From assembly GCF_900198835.1 (NCBI RefSeq), contig NZ_LT900021.1, positions 1,054,001 through 1,118,000 on the forward strand: a DNA stretch of 64,000 nt. The letters run 5' to 3'. Source of the DNA: Thermococcus henrietii. GTDB lineage: Archaea; Methanobacteriota_B; Thermococci; Thermococcales; Thermococcaceae. The position numbers were made by a program, and so were the translations under genes. The notes under the pieces are model-generated. The model was not told the origin of the DNA. It made no database searches and worked only from the letters and a program-made list of their open reading frames with translations. Of this stretch, positions 56,731 through 64,000 are shown in pieces. The first letter of the stretch is position 1; each line of letters opens with the position of its first letter.

Positions 56731-57695
56731 TGCGCCACGCTCCTTATCAACCTTTCCAGAAAGGCGTTCTCGCTCACAACCTCTGCCCCGGTGTTCCTCG
56801 GAAGGCCGAGCTCGACCTTAGCCCTTATCCCGTGCTCCTTAAGGTGGTCGTTAAGCTCGGCAGAAAGCCTCTGGAACTCCGACTTCAGGATTAGGCCGTA
56901 AACGGTCGGCCCCCAACTGCTCTGGCCTGCGCCATAGGTTTTCTCGCCCAGCCAGTCAAGGATTAACTTGACATCCTCCCTGAACTCACCCCCCTGAAAC
57001 TCCGCGAAGTGCCTGCCGACGAGCCTCTGTATCGCCGAGAGGTGCTCACCGAATGCCCTGACGTTCCTCTCCTTTAGCGCGGGAAGGAGACCGAGTAAAA
57101 TGCGGTGGCTTATCTCCATGGCCGAGTTTACGTCCCCGAAGTTTCCGCCCATTATCGGTTTCTCTTCCTCTTCATCGAGGCCCGGTTTGACCTCAGGAAT
57201 CACGAGCAAGAAGGCCCACTCCGTGGGGAACTCCTCGCGGAGTATCAGCGGGGGTATTCCTTCTTTAACTCCTCCATCGAGGACAAAGCCCCCGTGAGCA
57301 AAGGCGTAAATCCCAGCCCCGCTGTTCTTTCCCCTTCCGAGAACCTCGGCGAGTTTCTCAACCGAAACGTCCAGGTTGTTGAGCCTCGCTATTGCAGTTC
57401 CAACAGCTAAGCTCAGCTGAGTAGTCGAGCCGAGGCCGACATGCCTTGGAATTGCCTTCCGCACCTCGATTAGGTAGCCGGTTCCCGTTCCAAAGGTCGA
57501 GTTCATTCTCCCGACGGCCTTTTTTATCGTCTCCACGTCCTCGCCTTCGGCCTTTACCTCAAGCCGTTCAGCCGGTAGAACCTTTACCTCGTAGCCACCT
57601 TCGAGCGCCACTCCAAGGCTCCCGAAGCGCCTTCCGAGCGAGCCCGTTGGGTCTATCAGGCCGAGGTGAAGCCTCTTCGGTGTCCGAATTATCAT
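56727..57695 (-). CDS. mptG: β-ribofuranosylaminobenzene 5'-phosphate synthase
   Basis: RFAP synthase condenses p-hydroxybenzoate or p-aminobenzoate-type acids with PRPP, the first committed step toward the arylamine part of methanopterin and of the modified folates reported in Thermococcales. The 322-residue GHMP-fold protein begins IIRTPKRLHLGLIDPTGSLGRRFGSLG and has IPRHVGLGSTTQLSLAVGTAIARL (about 82-105, the GLGSS-like loop). GRGKNSGAGIYAFAHGGFVLDGG and KTYGAGQSSWGPTVYGL complete the pattern. ATG 57695 has GGGTGA five bases upstream. The divergent neighbour is a dihydropteroate synthase-like gene, which supports the pterin assignment. Confidence 0.88.
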   Translation of the reverse strand: MIIRTPKRLHLGLIDPTGSLGRRFGSLGVALEGGYEVKVLPAERLEVKAEGEDVETIKKAVGRMNSTFGTGTGYLIEVRKAIPRHVGLGSTTQLSLAVGTAIARLNNLDVSVEKLAEVLGRGKNSGAGIYAFAHGGFVLDGGVKEGIPPLILREEFPTEWAFLLVIPEVKPGLDEEEEKPIMGGNFGDVNSAMEISHRILLGLLPALKERNVRAFGEHLSAIQRLVGRHFAEFQGGEFREDVKLILDWLGEKTYGAGQSSWGPTVYGLILKSEFQRLSAELNDHLKEHGIRAKVELGLPRNTGAEVVSENAFLERLIRSVAQ

Positions 57696-57743
57696 GCCCA
57701 TCACCCTTTTATTGACTCCCGAGAATCCTCTGCGGTGGTACTA

Positions 57744-58562
57744 ATGAAGTTTGCGGGAGTTAATCTTGACGAGCCGAGGGTAATGGGAGTGATAAACGTC
57801 TCGCCGGAGAGCTTCTACAAGGGGAGTGTGAGGAACGACGAGAAGGCCCTTGCCGAGACCGCCGTTAGAATGGTCGAGGAGGGCGTGAGCTTCATAGACA
57901 TAGGCGCGAAGTCAACAGCTCCCTACCTCGAGACCCAGATTCCACTTGAAGAGGAAATCAGAAGGGCAGTTTGGGCTGTTAAGGTCGTCAAGGACGCGGT
58001 TGATGTTCCGGTGAGCATAGACACCACGAGCGCGAGGGTTGCTGAGGAAGCCCTGAAGGCCGGCGCCGACATCATAAACGACGTAACCGGCTTCAAGGGC
58101 GACCCGGAGATGGTAAGAGTTGCCTCTGAATACGGTGTTCCGGCCGTTCTCTGTGCCCACGGAAATGTTGAGGACTTCTCGGACCCGGTCAGGACTGTCA
58201 TTGAGTTCCTTGAGGAGAGCCTGACGATAGCGGAGGAGCACGGGGTTGAAGATGTTGCCGTCGACCCCGCCATCGGCTTTCTGCGTCCGGAGTGGCCGCC
58301 GTGGTACGAGTGGGACTCGAAGGTAATAGCGAACCTCAACATGCTCAAGCTCCTCGGAAGGCCAATTCTCGTCGGCATCTCGCGGAAGTCCTTCATAGGC
58401 GCGATAACGGGCAGGAAGGACCCCTCTGAAAGGCTCGCCGGCAGTCTGTCGGCAACTGCCATAGCGGTTTTCAGGGGTGCGGACATCGTGAGGGCCCACG
58501 ACGTGAGGGAAACGCTCGACGCGGTTAAGGTTGCCGAGTTCATCGGGCGGTTTTCGTCTTAG
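57744..58562 (+). CDS. Dihydropteroate synthase-like protein
   Basis: A 272-residue TIM-barrel protein of the pterin-binding family. VMGVINVSPESFYKG (13-27), FIDIGAKSTAPY (about 51-62; the DxGxxSTxP motif), PVSIDTTSARVAEEALKAGADIINDVTG (about 92-119), DPAIGFL and ILVGISRKSFIGAI (about 211-224) are the DHPS motifs. In an organism with RFAP synthase it probably joins the pterin diphosphate to the ribofuranosyl-arylamine rather than to free p-aminobenzoate. GGTGG lies before ATG 57744. It overlaps the convergent permease-like gene by 23 bases. Confidence 0.88.
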   Translation: MKFAGVNLDEPRVMGVINVSPESFYKGSVRNDEKALAETAVRMVEEGVSFIDIGAKSTAPYLETQIPLEEEIRRAVWAVKVVKDAVDVPVSIDTTSARVAEEALKAGADIINDVTGFKGDPEMVRVASEYGVPAVLCAHGNVEDFSDPVRTVIEFLEESLTIAEEHGVEDVAVDPAIGFLRPEWPPWYEWDSKVIANLNMLKLLGRPILVGISRKSFIGAITGRKDPSERLAGSLSATAIAVFRGADIVRAHDVRETLDAVKVAEFIGRFSS

Positions 58563-59544
58563 AGTTCTTCGCCCTCTTCCATTCTTCGAGGAGCGTTATC
58601 AGAAGCGACAGCGAGACGGGCCCGATGATGATTCCGACGAAGCCGAATGCGATGTAGCCCCCAAAGATTCCCACGAGGCTTACGAGCGCGTTAACGCCCC
58701 ACTGCCTCCTGCCAAGTCTTTTGGATAGTACTATGTCAGGTAGGGGCGAGATGAGGGTGAAGCCGAGAACCCCAATCGTGAATGCCTTTCCGTAGAGTCC
58801 AGACTTAAAGAGGTACACTGCACCTGCACCCCAGACGACCCACCCGCCAACGACCGGAAGGAGCTCGAGGACGACCGTTAATATTCCGGCCGCTATCGAA
58901 CCGCCGGCATCGGAGATTCCAATGAGGTAAAAGAAGAACGCGAGCACGGCGCCTTTGCCAACGCTGACGAGAAGCCATCCGCGCAGAAGGTAGTGAAGGG
59001 TTTCCGTTGCGCTGTTTATGAGCTTTCTTGCGAGCTCTTCCCTGCTTGGAGGCAGAAGGGCGTATATTTCGTCCCTTATGGCTTTTGCATTTACGAGGAC
59101 ACCGTAAAAGGCAAAAACTGCAACGATAACCTGAAGGGATAGCTTGGGCAGGGAGTAAGTGTAACCTAAAACATACGCGTTGAATCGTTCGGATATTGCC
59201 CCGGAGAGCCTGTGAAGGAGGTCGTACATTCCCTGAGGAAGGTTTAGACCGAGTAGCCACTTGAAAAACGTATCAACGTAGTCCGTCAGAGAGTACTTGA
59301 TATCGTTCATCCAGAGGGCAAAGCCGAGGATGAAAAGGAATGAGAAGACGGTGAGAAGCCCTGTGAGGAGCAGAGCTGACCAGCGGTTGCCTATTCTGAC
59401 GCTGAGTCTCTCGTGAAGGGGATAGAGGATGTAAGCGAGGGTAACGGCCACGATAAGGGGAGAAAGAACGGGACTAACCGTCTGCCACGTGAGGTAGAGG
59501 ACCCCCAGTGAGACGCCAATCCAAACTGCCGTTTCAAGCTCCAT
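58540..59544 (-). CDS. AI-2E/PerM-family membrane protein
   Basis: A 334-residue protein of the UPF0118 group with seven or eight membrane segments. Family features are the N-terminal pair (VSPVLSPLIVAVTLAYILYPLHERL), the long extramembrane helix region (about 95-150), and the C-terminal half: GILTVVLELLPVVGGWVVWGAGAVYLF, ISPLPDIVLSKRLGRRQWGVNALVSLVGIFGGYIAFGFVGIIIGPV. Members have been proposed as exporters of small molecules or Na+(Li+)/H+ antiporters; the substrate here is open. It starts inside the end of the upstream hypothetical gene (11-base overlap), indicating cotranscription. Confidence 0.88.
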   Translation of the reverse strand: MELETAVWIGVSLGVLYLTWQTVSPVLSPLIVAVTLAYILYPLHERLSVRIGNRWSALLLTGLLTVFSFLFILGFALWMNDIKYSLTDYVDTFFKWLLGLNLPQGMYDLLHRLSGAISERFNAYVLGYTYSLPKLSLQVIVAVFAFYGVLVNAKAIRDEIYALLPPSREELARKLINSATETLHYLLRGWLLVSVGKGAVLAFFFYLIGISDAGGSIAAGILTVVLELLPVVGGWVVWGAGAVYLFKSGLYGKAFTIGVLGFTLISPLPDIVLSKRLGRRQWGVNALVSLVGIFGGYIAFGFVGIIIGPVSLSLLITLLEEWKRAKNSKTKTAR

Positions 59545-60013
59545 CCAGCATCCCCAGGTATTTTAGGATTAGCTCCCTCGCGCTCGGCTTGCTGAAGACT
59601 ATCAAATAGCCTCTCTCATCGAGGATGAAGTCCTTCCCGAGCGCGAGTAAAGTCTTCTTGAGCTTCACGATTTCGGCCCTCTCGAGGTCCACCCGCTCCT
59701 TGACTTCCTCTGGGGCATCTATCTCCTTCAAAGCCTTCTCAAGCCTGTTGAGGACGCTCCTGTTGACGAACTTGACCGGGCTGAAGTCCGGCTCCTCCGC
59801 GACAATCTCACTTGGGTCAAGGTAGATGCCCCAGTGCTCCTTGGCGCACTCAAAGGGGTATACGTAGTCCTCCCCGTAGTCAGGGAGGTAGAGCTCCCTT
59901 ATCACCGCGAGGAGAAGCCTTCTGGCGTCTTTTCCGTAGAACTCAATCCTGAGCTTGAACTTCCCGTCGTCGAAACCGTTCTCGAAGACCTCAAGCTTCT
60001 CCTCGCAGAGCAT
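59534..60013 (-). CDS. Hypothetical protein, Thermococcales type
   Basis: A 159-residue acidic soluble protein that I cannot name. It begins MLCEEKLEVFENGFDDGKFKL with a β-rich N-terminal third (LRIEFYGKDARRLLLAVIRELYLPDYG). It continues through helices with many Glu/Lys (FVNRSVLNRLEKALKEID; DLERAEIVKLKKTLLALG). GGGGTGAGG precedes ATG 60013, four bases after the sppA stop. It is therefore in an operon sppA - this gene - PerM-like permease, which hints at a membrane-related function. Confidence 0.68.
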   Translation of the reverse strand: MLCEEKLEVFENGFDDGKFKLRIEFYGKDARRLLLAVIRELYLPDYGEDYVYPFECAKEHWGIYLDPSEIVAEEPDFSPVKFVNRSVLNRLEKALKEIDAPEEVKERVDLERAEIVKLKKTLLALGKDFILDERGYLIVFSKPSARELILKYLGMLDGA

Positions 60014-60017
60014 GTCC

Positions 60018-61004
60018 TCACCCCCGCAGATACGGTTCGAGATAGCTCGGGTCGAGATAAAGGGCCTTGCTCCCGGCAATTCCAAAGTCGCTCGGGGTTT
60101 CAAGGTTCTTGTATATCACAACCCTTGCGCTCGTAACGTTCATTAATTTTTCGAGGGCTGCTATTGCAGTGTCCATTCCACCGGTCTCGTCCACGAGCGT
60201 TCCTGTAACGTTCTCAGCGAACCATGTCCTTCCTGTGGCGAACTTCTTGACCTCCGAGACGCTCATGTTCCTGCCCTCGCTCACCGCCCGAAGGAACGCT
60301 TGGAAGTAAGTGTTGACCATGTTGGCGATTATCTTTTTCTCCTCGGGCGTTAGGTCACGCCACTCGGCTCCCATATCTTTGTAGGGGCCCGTTTTGAATA
60401 CCTCGACTTTGATTCCGTTCATCTGGTAGTTCTTCTGAAGGTCATAGTGAACGTAGATGACGCCGATGCTCCCCACCTCCGCGAGGGGACTCGCGACTAT
60501 CTTGTCGGCCCCGTTGGCTATGTAGTAGCCGCCGGAAGCCATTATTCCGCCGGAATAGGCAACCACAGGCTTGACGAGGGCGAGTTTCTTGACTGCGGAG
60601 TAGATGTCCATAACAGGGCCAACGTCACCGCCGGGACTCTCAATCCACAGGAGGACCCCTCCGATTGAGTCGTTGCTTGCGATTTCCCTCAACAGGGGGA
60701 CGACTTCAAGGGCAGTATAGTCGGTTATTATTCCAAAAATCGGGACTACGGCTATCGTTTTTCCTCCGGTTCCGTTGATGAGCGAGCGAAGGTAAGCGAC
60801 CTCATCCTTCAGCTGGCTGAGCTGGTAGCTTGACGTCCCGTTGCAGGTGACGTTCAGCGGGTTTTCTATCACCGCTGGGGCCGTTGCATTTGGTGGAACC
60901 CCTATCGGCGAAGTCGCCTGGTAGAGCACCGCTATTGCCACCACCGAGAGGGCGAGCAGAAGAGCGAGGACGGCCGAGATATACTTCCATATGTTCTCCC
61001 TCAT
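60018..61004 (-). CDS. sppA: Signal peptide peptidase SppA
   Basis: SppA cleaves residual signal peptides after secretion. The 328-residue archaeal form has one N-terminal membrane anchor (AVLALLLALSVVAIAVLY, 11-28) and a single protease domain outside. VVPIFGIITDY starts the fold and WIESPGGDVGPVMDIY follows (about 119-134). The catalytic Ser lies in GGIMASGGYYIANGADKI (about 151-168) and the catalytic Lys in KTGPYKDMGAEWRDLTPEE (about 202-220), a Ser/Lys dyad. It is the first gene of a three-gene minus-strand operon. Confidence 0.93.
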   Translation of the reverse strand: MRENIWKYISAVLALLLALSVVAIAVLYQATSPIGVPPNATAPAVIENPLNVTCNGTSSYQLSQLKDEVAYLRSLINGTGGKTIAVVPIFGIITDYTALEVVPLLREIASNDSIGGVLLWIESPGGDVGPVMDIYSAVKKLALVKPVVAYSGGIMASGGYYIANGADKIVASPLAEVGSIGVIYVHYDLQKNYQMNGIKVEVFKTGPYKDMGAEWRDLTPEEKKIIANMVNTYFQAFLRAVSEGRNMSVSEVKKFATGRTWFAENVTGTLVDETGGMDTAIAALEKLMNVTSARVVIYKNLETPSDFGIAGSKALYLDPSYLEPYLRG

Positions 61005-61097
61005 CCTCTCACCTTAGACCCCTTGTCGGGCCAACTTTTAAACCTACCCTCGCTAAGCTTTTTATATTCCCCCGAGAAATTCGGGGCAGGTGATTGC

Positions 61098-61904
61098 ATG
61101 GAGATTGGGGTGACAATATATCCCCATTTCGTTACAAAGGACAAGAGCCTCGCGTCAATCCTGGCGGACGTCAAGATTAAGGACTACGACTTCGTTTCAA
61201 TATTCCCGCACACGCTCGGACTAATCAAGAACGGCATCGTCGTCGAGAAGAAGCTCAGGAACATAGAGACGACCCTCAGGGGAGTCGGGATAAGCTACAT
61301 CGTTAGGATGCCAACATCGGTCAACCTGCGCGACCACATCTACTACACGAGGCACTTCCGCGTCGCCAAGGCCGTCGCCGATGTTGCAATCAAGCTCGGC
61401 GCCAAGGTCATAGTCATGCAGAGCGGTAGAACCGGAAGGCTCGACCTCGAAATTGAGGCCATACAGCAGTTGGCAGATATGGTCGGGCCCTTCGGCATAA
61501 AAATAGCCCTCGAGAACACCTTCAGCGTCAAGGACACGCTCTACGTCGTTGAGAACGTTGAGAGGGACAACGTTGGCTTTGCCCTCGACGTTGCCCACGC
61601 CTTCCTCAGCGCCCAGGGCAACGAGGAGAAGCTTTTGGAGGATGTGAAGCTCGGCACCGACAAGACAGTAATCCTGATGATACACGACAACTTCGGAAAG
61701 CTCTTCCCGCAGGTCGAGCCAGAAGATGCTCTCGCCTACGGCGTCGGCGACCTCCACCTGCTCCCGGGCGAGGGCAAGATACCCTTCGGTAAGGTTCTTA
61801 AACTCTTTGGGGACGTCCCCCTGCTCCTGAAGGTTAAGGACCCCGAGAAGTTCTCCAAGATACCGAGCAAGCAGGGGCTCATAGAGCTGCTAACGAGCCT
61901 CTAA
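61098..61904 (+). CDS. Xylose isomerase-like TIM-barrel protein (sugar isomerase / AP endonuclease 2 superfamily)
   Basis: A 268-residue protein beginning [15 protein letters not shown]. Metal-ligand positions of the AP endonuclease 2/xylose isomerase-like barrel are recognisable: E in [12 protein letters not shown] (about 133-144), D/H in [11 protein letters not shown] (about 157-167), H in [12 protein letters not shown] (about 190-201) and the late [14 protein letters not shown] (about 222-235). The chemistry (sugar isomerase, epimerase or DNA nuclease) cannot be fixed from this. TTTATATT at about 61060 and AGGTGA before the ATG give a standard promoter. It overlaps the convergent RNase III-like gene by 15 bases. 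Confidence 0.8.
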   Translation: MEIGVTIYPHFVTKDKSLASILADVKIKDYDFVSIFPHTLGLIKNGIVVEKKLRNIETTLRGVGISYIVRMPTSVNLRDHIYYTRHFRVAKAVADVAIKLGAKVIVMQSGRTGRLDLEIEAIQQLADMVGPFGIKIALENTFSVKDTLYVVENVERDNVGFALDVAHAFLSAQGNEEKLLEDVKLGTDKTVILMIHDNFGKLFPQVEPEDALAYGVGDLHLLPGEGKIPFGKVLKLFGDVPLLLKVKDPEKFSKIPSKQGLIELLTSL

Positions 61905-62303
61905 TCTCAACCTTTTTCCGATTTCCCTGTAGAGAACCGCGAGGGCCCTTCCTATCGCCTCTTTCTTCCTTGTGAAGTGGGTAACGTCGTCGCTCAGGTT
62001 CTCGCGGATTAGCTTGACGGCTTCCTCAATCGTTATCAGCCCTTCGAGCCAAGCGTAGGCGAATATGGCCTCTGCAACGTCGCCCCTCGTGTGTTTGTCG
62101 CTCCTCGGCGGGGCGAGCCTTCTTAGACCTGACATCTCAAGGGCTATGCTCAAAGAAGCGTTCGGAACCCTCTCCCCGGTCGGCCTTCCGAGGTACTCGC
62201 TCAATGCCAGAGAAAAGACGAAGTTGAGGAGAGAATCGCCGAATTTGGCGAGCCCCTTGTCGGTGAAGTCCTTGGGATAGGGAAAAGAGGCCAAGGGCTT
62301 CAC
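61890..62303 (-). CDS. RNase III-domain protein, Mini-III-like
   Basis: A 137-residue protein made of little more than an RNase III-type helical domain. [23 protein letters not shown] (about 16-38) aligns with the LxxxGDAVL signature. Its first acidic residue is missing, as in bacterial Mini-[27 protein letters not shown] (about 73-96) supplies the second D-x2-E motif. There is no dsRNA-binding domain. The GTG start at 62303 overlaps the rpo11 stop (GTGA); an upstream in-frame TTG is less likely. Its place in an exosome/RNA polymerase operon fits an RNA-processing role, perhaps on rRNA or tRNA precursors. Confidence 0.72.
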   Translation of the reverse strand: MKPLASFPYPKDFTDKGLAKFGDSLLNFVFSLALSEYLGRPTGERVPNASLSIALEMSGLRRLAPPRSDKHTRGDVAEAIFAYAWLEGLITIEEAVKLIRENLSDDVTHFTRKKEAIGRALAVLYREIGKRLRLEAR

Positions 62304-62587
62304 CCTTCGAGGGCCTTCTTCCAAGCCTCGAGAAGAACCCTCGCGCGGTCGAATATCTTCTGCGCGGCCTCCTCGAGGGCTTCCTCAGGCTTGACCTTGC
62401 CGTCAGTAACGACCTTGAAGCGGGGCTTTCTGGCCATCAGAACGGGGTGCTCGATGGTGTAGCCGGCGAACTTGACGTGCTCGTTCTCGTGGAGCACCTC
62501 GTTGAGCAGGTTGGCGAAGGTGTGGTCCTCTCCCTCAAGGTAGAACTCAATGAGGTTCTCCTCGCGCTTTATAACCTCAATCCTCAT
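62300..62587 (-). CDS. rpo11: DNA-directed RNA polymerase subunit Rpo11 (RpoL)
   Basis: Rpo11 dimerises with Rpo3 to nucleate assembly of the archaeal polymerase, like the bacterial α dimer. The 95-residue protein reads [32 protein letters not shown], with the αNTD-like HTFANLL helix, followed by [26 protein letters not shown]. The length and sequence are typical. GGGTGATG precedes ATG 62587, which lies within the end of the DUF2067 gene (11-base overlap). Confidence 0.95.
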   Translation of the reverse strand: MRIEVIKREENLIEFYLEGEDHTFANLLNEVLHENEHVKFAGYTIEHPVLMARKPRFKVVTDGKVKPEEALEEAAQKIFDRARVLLEAWKKALEG

Positions 62588-63206
62588 CAGCATCACCCGA
62601 TAAAGCTTTCAACAGCTCCTCTAAGGCCTGCTCCTTGTTCTTGACCAGTTCGTATTTAAACTTATCCTCCTTCCATTCCGCCAGGCCGAGCTCAACAAGC
62701 TTTTCTATCACCTCGTCGGGCTCAATGTTGAAGGCGACGCTGACGGGGATTACGACCTCTCTAATCTGTCTCGTCGTCTGGAGGGCTATCTCGGATAAGG
62801 CCTCGCCGAGCTTTCTCACGAGTTCAACTGCCTCGCCCCAGGGGAGGGAAGTTACGAGCTCGTCCTCCCTCAGCTCTGCCGTTTCGCCGAGGAGCTCAAG
62901 GGTTCTCATGATTATCGGCGTTGATACGCTCGTCCCTGCCTCGCGCAGGAGGTCGTCTATCGTGTAGTGGTATAGCCCGCGCCTGTCCGGGTAGAGCTTG
63001 GCCCTTACGCGGTTATGAATCTCGCGTATCTTCCTTATGGCTTCTCTAATGTCGTCCTTCGTTCCCTGGACGTTTATCTTCAGCGAGTCGAGCTTGCCGT
63101 GGACGTAGATGAAAGCGGGTAAGCGGAGCCTCTGGAGCTCCTTCATGAACTCCTCCTTTTCCACGTCGCTCTTGACGTGAATCGTTATTACCTTCTTGGC
63201 CCTCAT
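62577..63206 (-). CDS. DUF2067 protein
   Basis: A 209-residue archaeal protein of the DUF2067 family. It starts [24 protein letters not shown] and has an RNA-binding-like βαβ N-terminal domain ([25 protein letters not shown]). A helical middle follows ([30 protein letters not shown]) with a winged-helix-like C-terminal part. The role is unknown; constant linkage to csl4 and rpo11 suggests a part in RNA metabolism. AAGGTG precedes the ATG, which overlaps the csl4 stop by four bases. Confidence 0.82.
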   Translation of the reverse strand: MRAKKVITIHVKSDVEKEEFMKELQRLRLPAFIYVHGKLDSLKINVQGTKDDIREAIRKIREIHNRVRAKLYPDRRGLYHYTIDDLLREAGTSVSTPIIMRTLELLGETAELREDELVTSLPWGEAVELVRKLGEALSEIALQTTRQIREVVIPVSVAFNIEPDEVIEKLVELGLAEWKEDKFKYELVKNKEQALEELLKALSGDADED

Positions 63207-63796
63207 AGAGACACCTTCAGCTTTCTGTAGTAGGGGGAGAGCTTTCTCGTCTCGACGTTTCCACAGCGCGGACAGATTAGCTTGTCCCCGCGCCTGATGA
63301 GGGGCGTTCTGCAACGGGAGCAGAGGGCGTAAACGACGCCGAGGTCCTTTCCACGGGTGGTGAGCTGTATCGGGCTCTTCTCGTTGGCTATAACCTTAGC
63401 CCTGACCACGTCACCAATCTTGAACTCCTTCGTTATGTCCTCAACAAAACCTTCCTTGACCTGCGAGATGTGGATTCCGGCGAGCTTTGAGGTCGCTATC
63501 TCCCTGTCGTTCTCGCGACCCTCTATCTGGAGGAGCTGAACTATAACGGCCTGTGGCTTGACCTCTATGACCCTCGCGAGGACTATGTCCCCGACCTGCG
63601 GAAGGGGCGGGGTGTCGGTCACAGGTTCGACGCTTATCTCCATCTTCTCCGGGTTGATTCTAACCTTGCCCGCTCTGGTTGCGTAGAGTTCGCCGTTCTC
63701 CTCTCTAACCCCCTCGCCGGGCATGAACTCCTCTATGACCCCGAGGTAATCTCCGGGGAGGACGAGGTCACCGTTTTTAACCTTCCTGTCTTCCAT
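63203..63796 (-). CDS. csl4: Exosome RNA-binding protein Csl4
   Basis: Csl4 is a cap subunit of the archaeal RNA exosome and guides substrates and the poly(A) machinery to the Rrp41/Rrp42 ring. The 197-residue protein has an N-terminal β domain (VLPGDYLGVIEEFMPGEGV), an S1 domain (about 66-150; VGDIVLARVIEVKPQAVIVQLLQI) and a C-terminal zinc ribbon with two Cys pairs (CSRCRTPL at about 159, CPRCGNVE at about 175). It heads a minus-strand operon with DUF2067, rpo11 and the RNase III-like gene, divergent from thrS. Confidence 0.95.
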   Translation of the reverse strand: MEDRKVKNGDLVLPGDYLGVIEEFMPGEGVREENGELYATRAGKVRINPEKMEISVEPVTDTPPLPQVGDIVLARVIEVKPQAVIVQLLQIEGRENDREIATSKLAGIHISQVKEGFVEDITKEFKIGDVVRAKVIANEKSPIQLTTRGKDLGVVYALCSRCRTPLIRRGDKLICPRCGNVETRKLSPYYRKLKVSL

Positions 63797-63847
63797 CCCC
63801 TCACCTCCGAAGATTTTCCGACGCCTTCTTTTTAAGCGTTCCCCAAC

Positions 63848-63856
63848 GTTTATAGG
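63848..63856 (+). promoter_or_regulatory. TATA box for thrS
   Basis: GTTTATAGG lies 52-60 bases before ATG 63908. Initiation near 63880 leaves a leader of about 28 bases carrying GGGTGGTGG. Confidence 0.55.
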
Positions 63857-63907
63857 CCGAAGGAAAAAGTTTTAGTAATTCGAAACGATGGAAGGGTGGT
63901 GGTAGGA

Positions 63908-64000
63908 ATGAGAATGCTTCTGATACACGCCGACCACCTCGAGTACGAGGTCAGGGATAAAGCCTTGAAGAACCCCGAGCCCATAAGCGACGAGCAGAAG
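63908..64000 (+). CDS. thrS: Threonyl-tRNA synthetase, 5' part only
   Basis: The first 31 codons are visible: [20 protein letters not shown] and then [11 protein letters not shown]. This matches the N-terminal editing domain of archaeal ThrRS, a D-aminoacyl-tRNA deacylase-like fold that removes misattached serine, rather than the bacterial TGS start. GGTGGTGG lies seven to eight bases before the ATG. The rest of the gene lies beyond the window. Confidence 0.85.
   Translation, partial: MRMLLIHADHLEYEVRDKALKNPEPISDEQK

Overview
The window looks like chromosomal DNA of a hyperthermophilic euryarchaeon of the order Thermococcales, most likely Thermococcus. The evidence is the set of archaeal information-processing proteins (aIF5A, Rpo4, Rpo11, L21e, Csl4, GatD/GatE, Nep1, Pus10, archaeal PheS/PheT), lineage-typical proteins (endonuclease Q, AGOG glycosylase, a Thermococcus-type S-layer protein, a CGP-CTERM surface protein), TATA-box promoters and GGTG/GGAGGTG ribosome binding sites. 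Coding density is very high. There is no gene-free stretch above about 300 bases, and I found no rRNA, tRNA or CRISPR array.

Layout. 1-9984: a truncated gene at the left edge, thyX interrupted by a LAGLIDADG insert, argF, an AAA-type ATPase behind four phased operator-like dyads, an m5C RNA methyltransferase, a phosphoesterase pair, a frameshifted membrane-protein gene, a saccharopine-dehydrogenase-like oxidoreductase and nep1. 10080-20207: transporters (NSS-like, ArsB/NhaD-like, CPA1 antiporter, ClC), two universal stress proteins, aIF5A, a ureohydrolase of polyamine synthesis and endoQ. 20197-27123: a second ATPase behind a different phased dyad array, thiL, and a flippase-like/glycosyltransferase/deacetylase cluster, then amrS. 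27223-30145: a strongly promoted S-layer gene and a membrane-anchored companion.

30135-43370: a radical SAM protein, the conserved L21e-Rpo4-DUF655-rsmA operon, a CGP-CTERM propeller, pus10, an AT-rich glycosyltransferase that looks acquired, and gatD-gatE. 43367-52755: HMG-CoA reductase, a MinD-like ATPase, tdh, a pheS-pheT operon with a DUF4258/DUF2283 toxin-antitoxin-like pair wedged between the two synthetase genes, truA and an XPB-type helicase. 52823-64000: a UbiD-family decarboxylase, an ABC exporter, an AGOG / RFAP synthase / dihydropteroate synthase-like group that fits modified-folate synthesis, sppA, and a Csl4-DUF2067-Rpo11-RNase III-like operon. The start of thrS lies at the right edge.

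The most unusual signals are: (1) two ATPases of the same family, 17 kb apart, each preceded by a helically phased array of 20-22 bp inverted repeats (period 32 and 33 bp), with unrelated sequences but the same position relative to TATA and start; (2) an 897-bp HTH-LAGLIDADG insert in thyX flanked by a 7-bp direct repeat and lacking intein splicing motifs; (3) the toxin-antitoxin-like pair embedded in pheST; and (4) a surface or membrane protein gene broken by two single-base shifts in homopolymers. Functions were assigned by reading motifs and recalling families; no database search was run.
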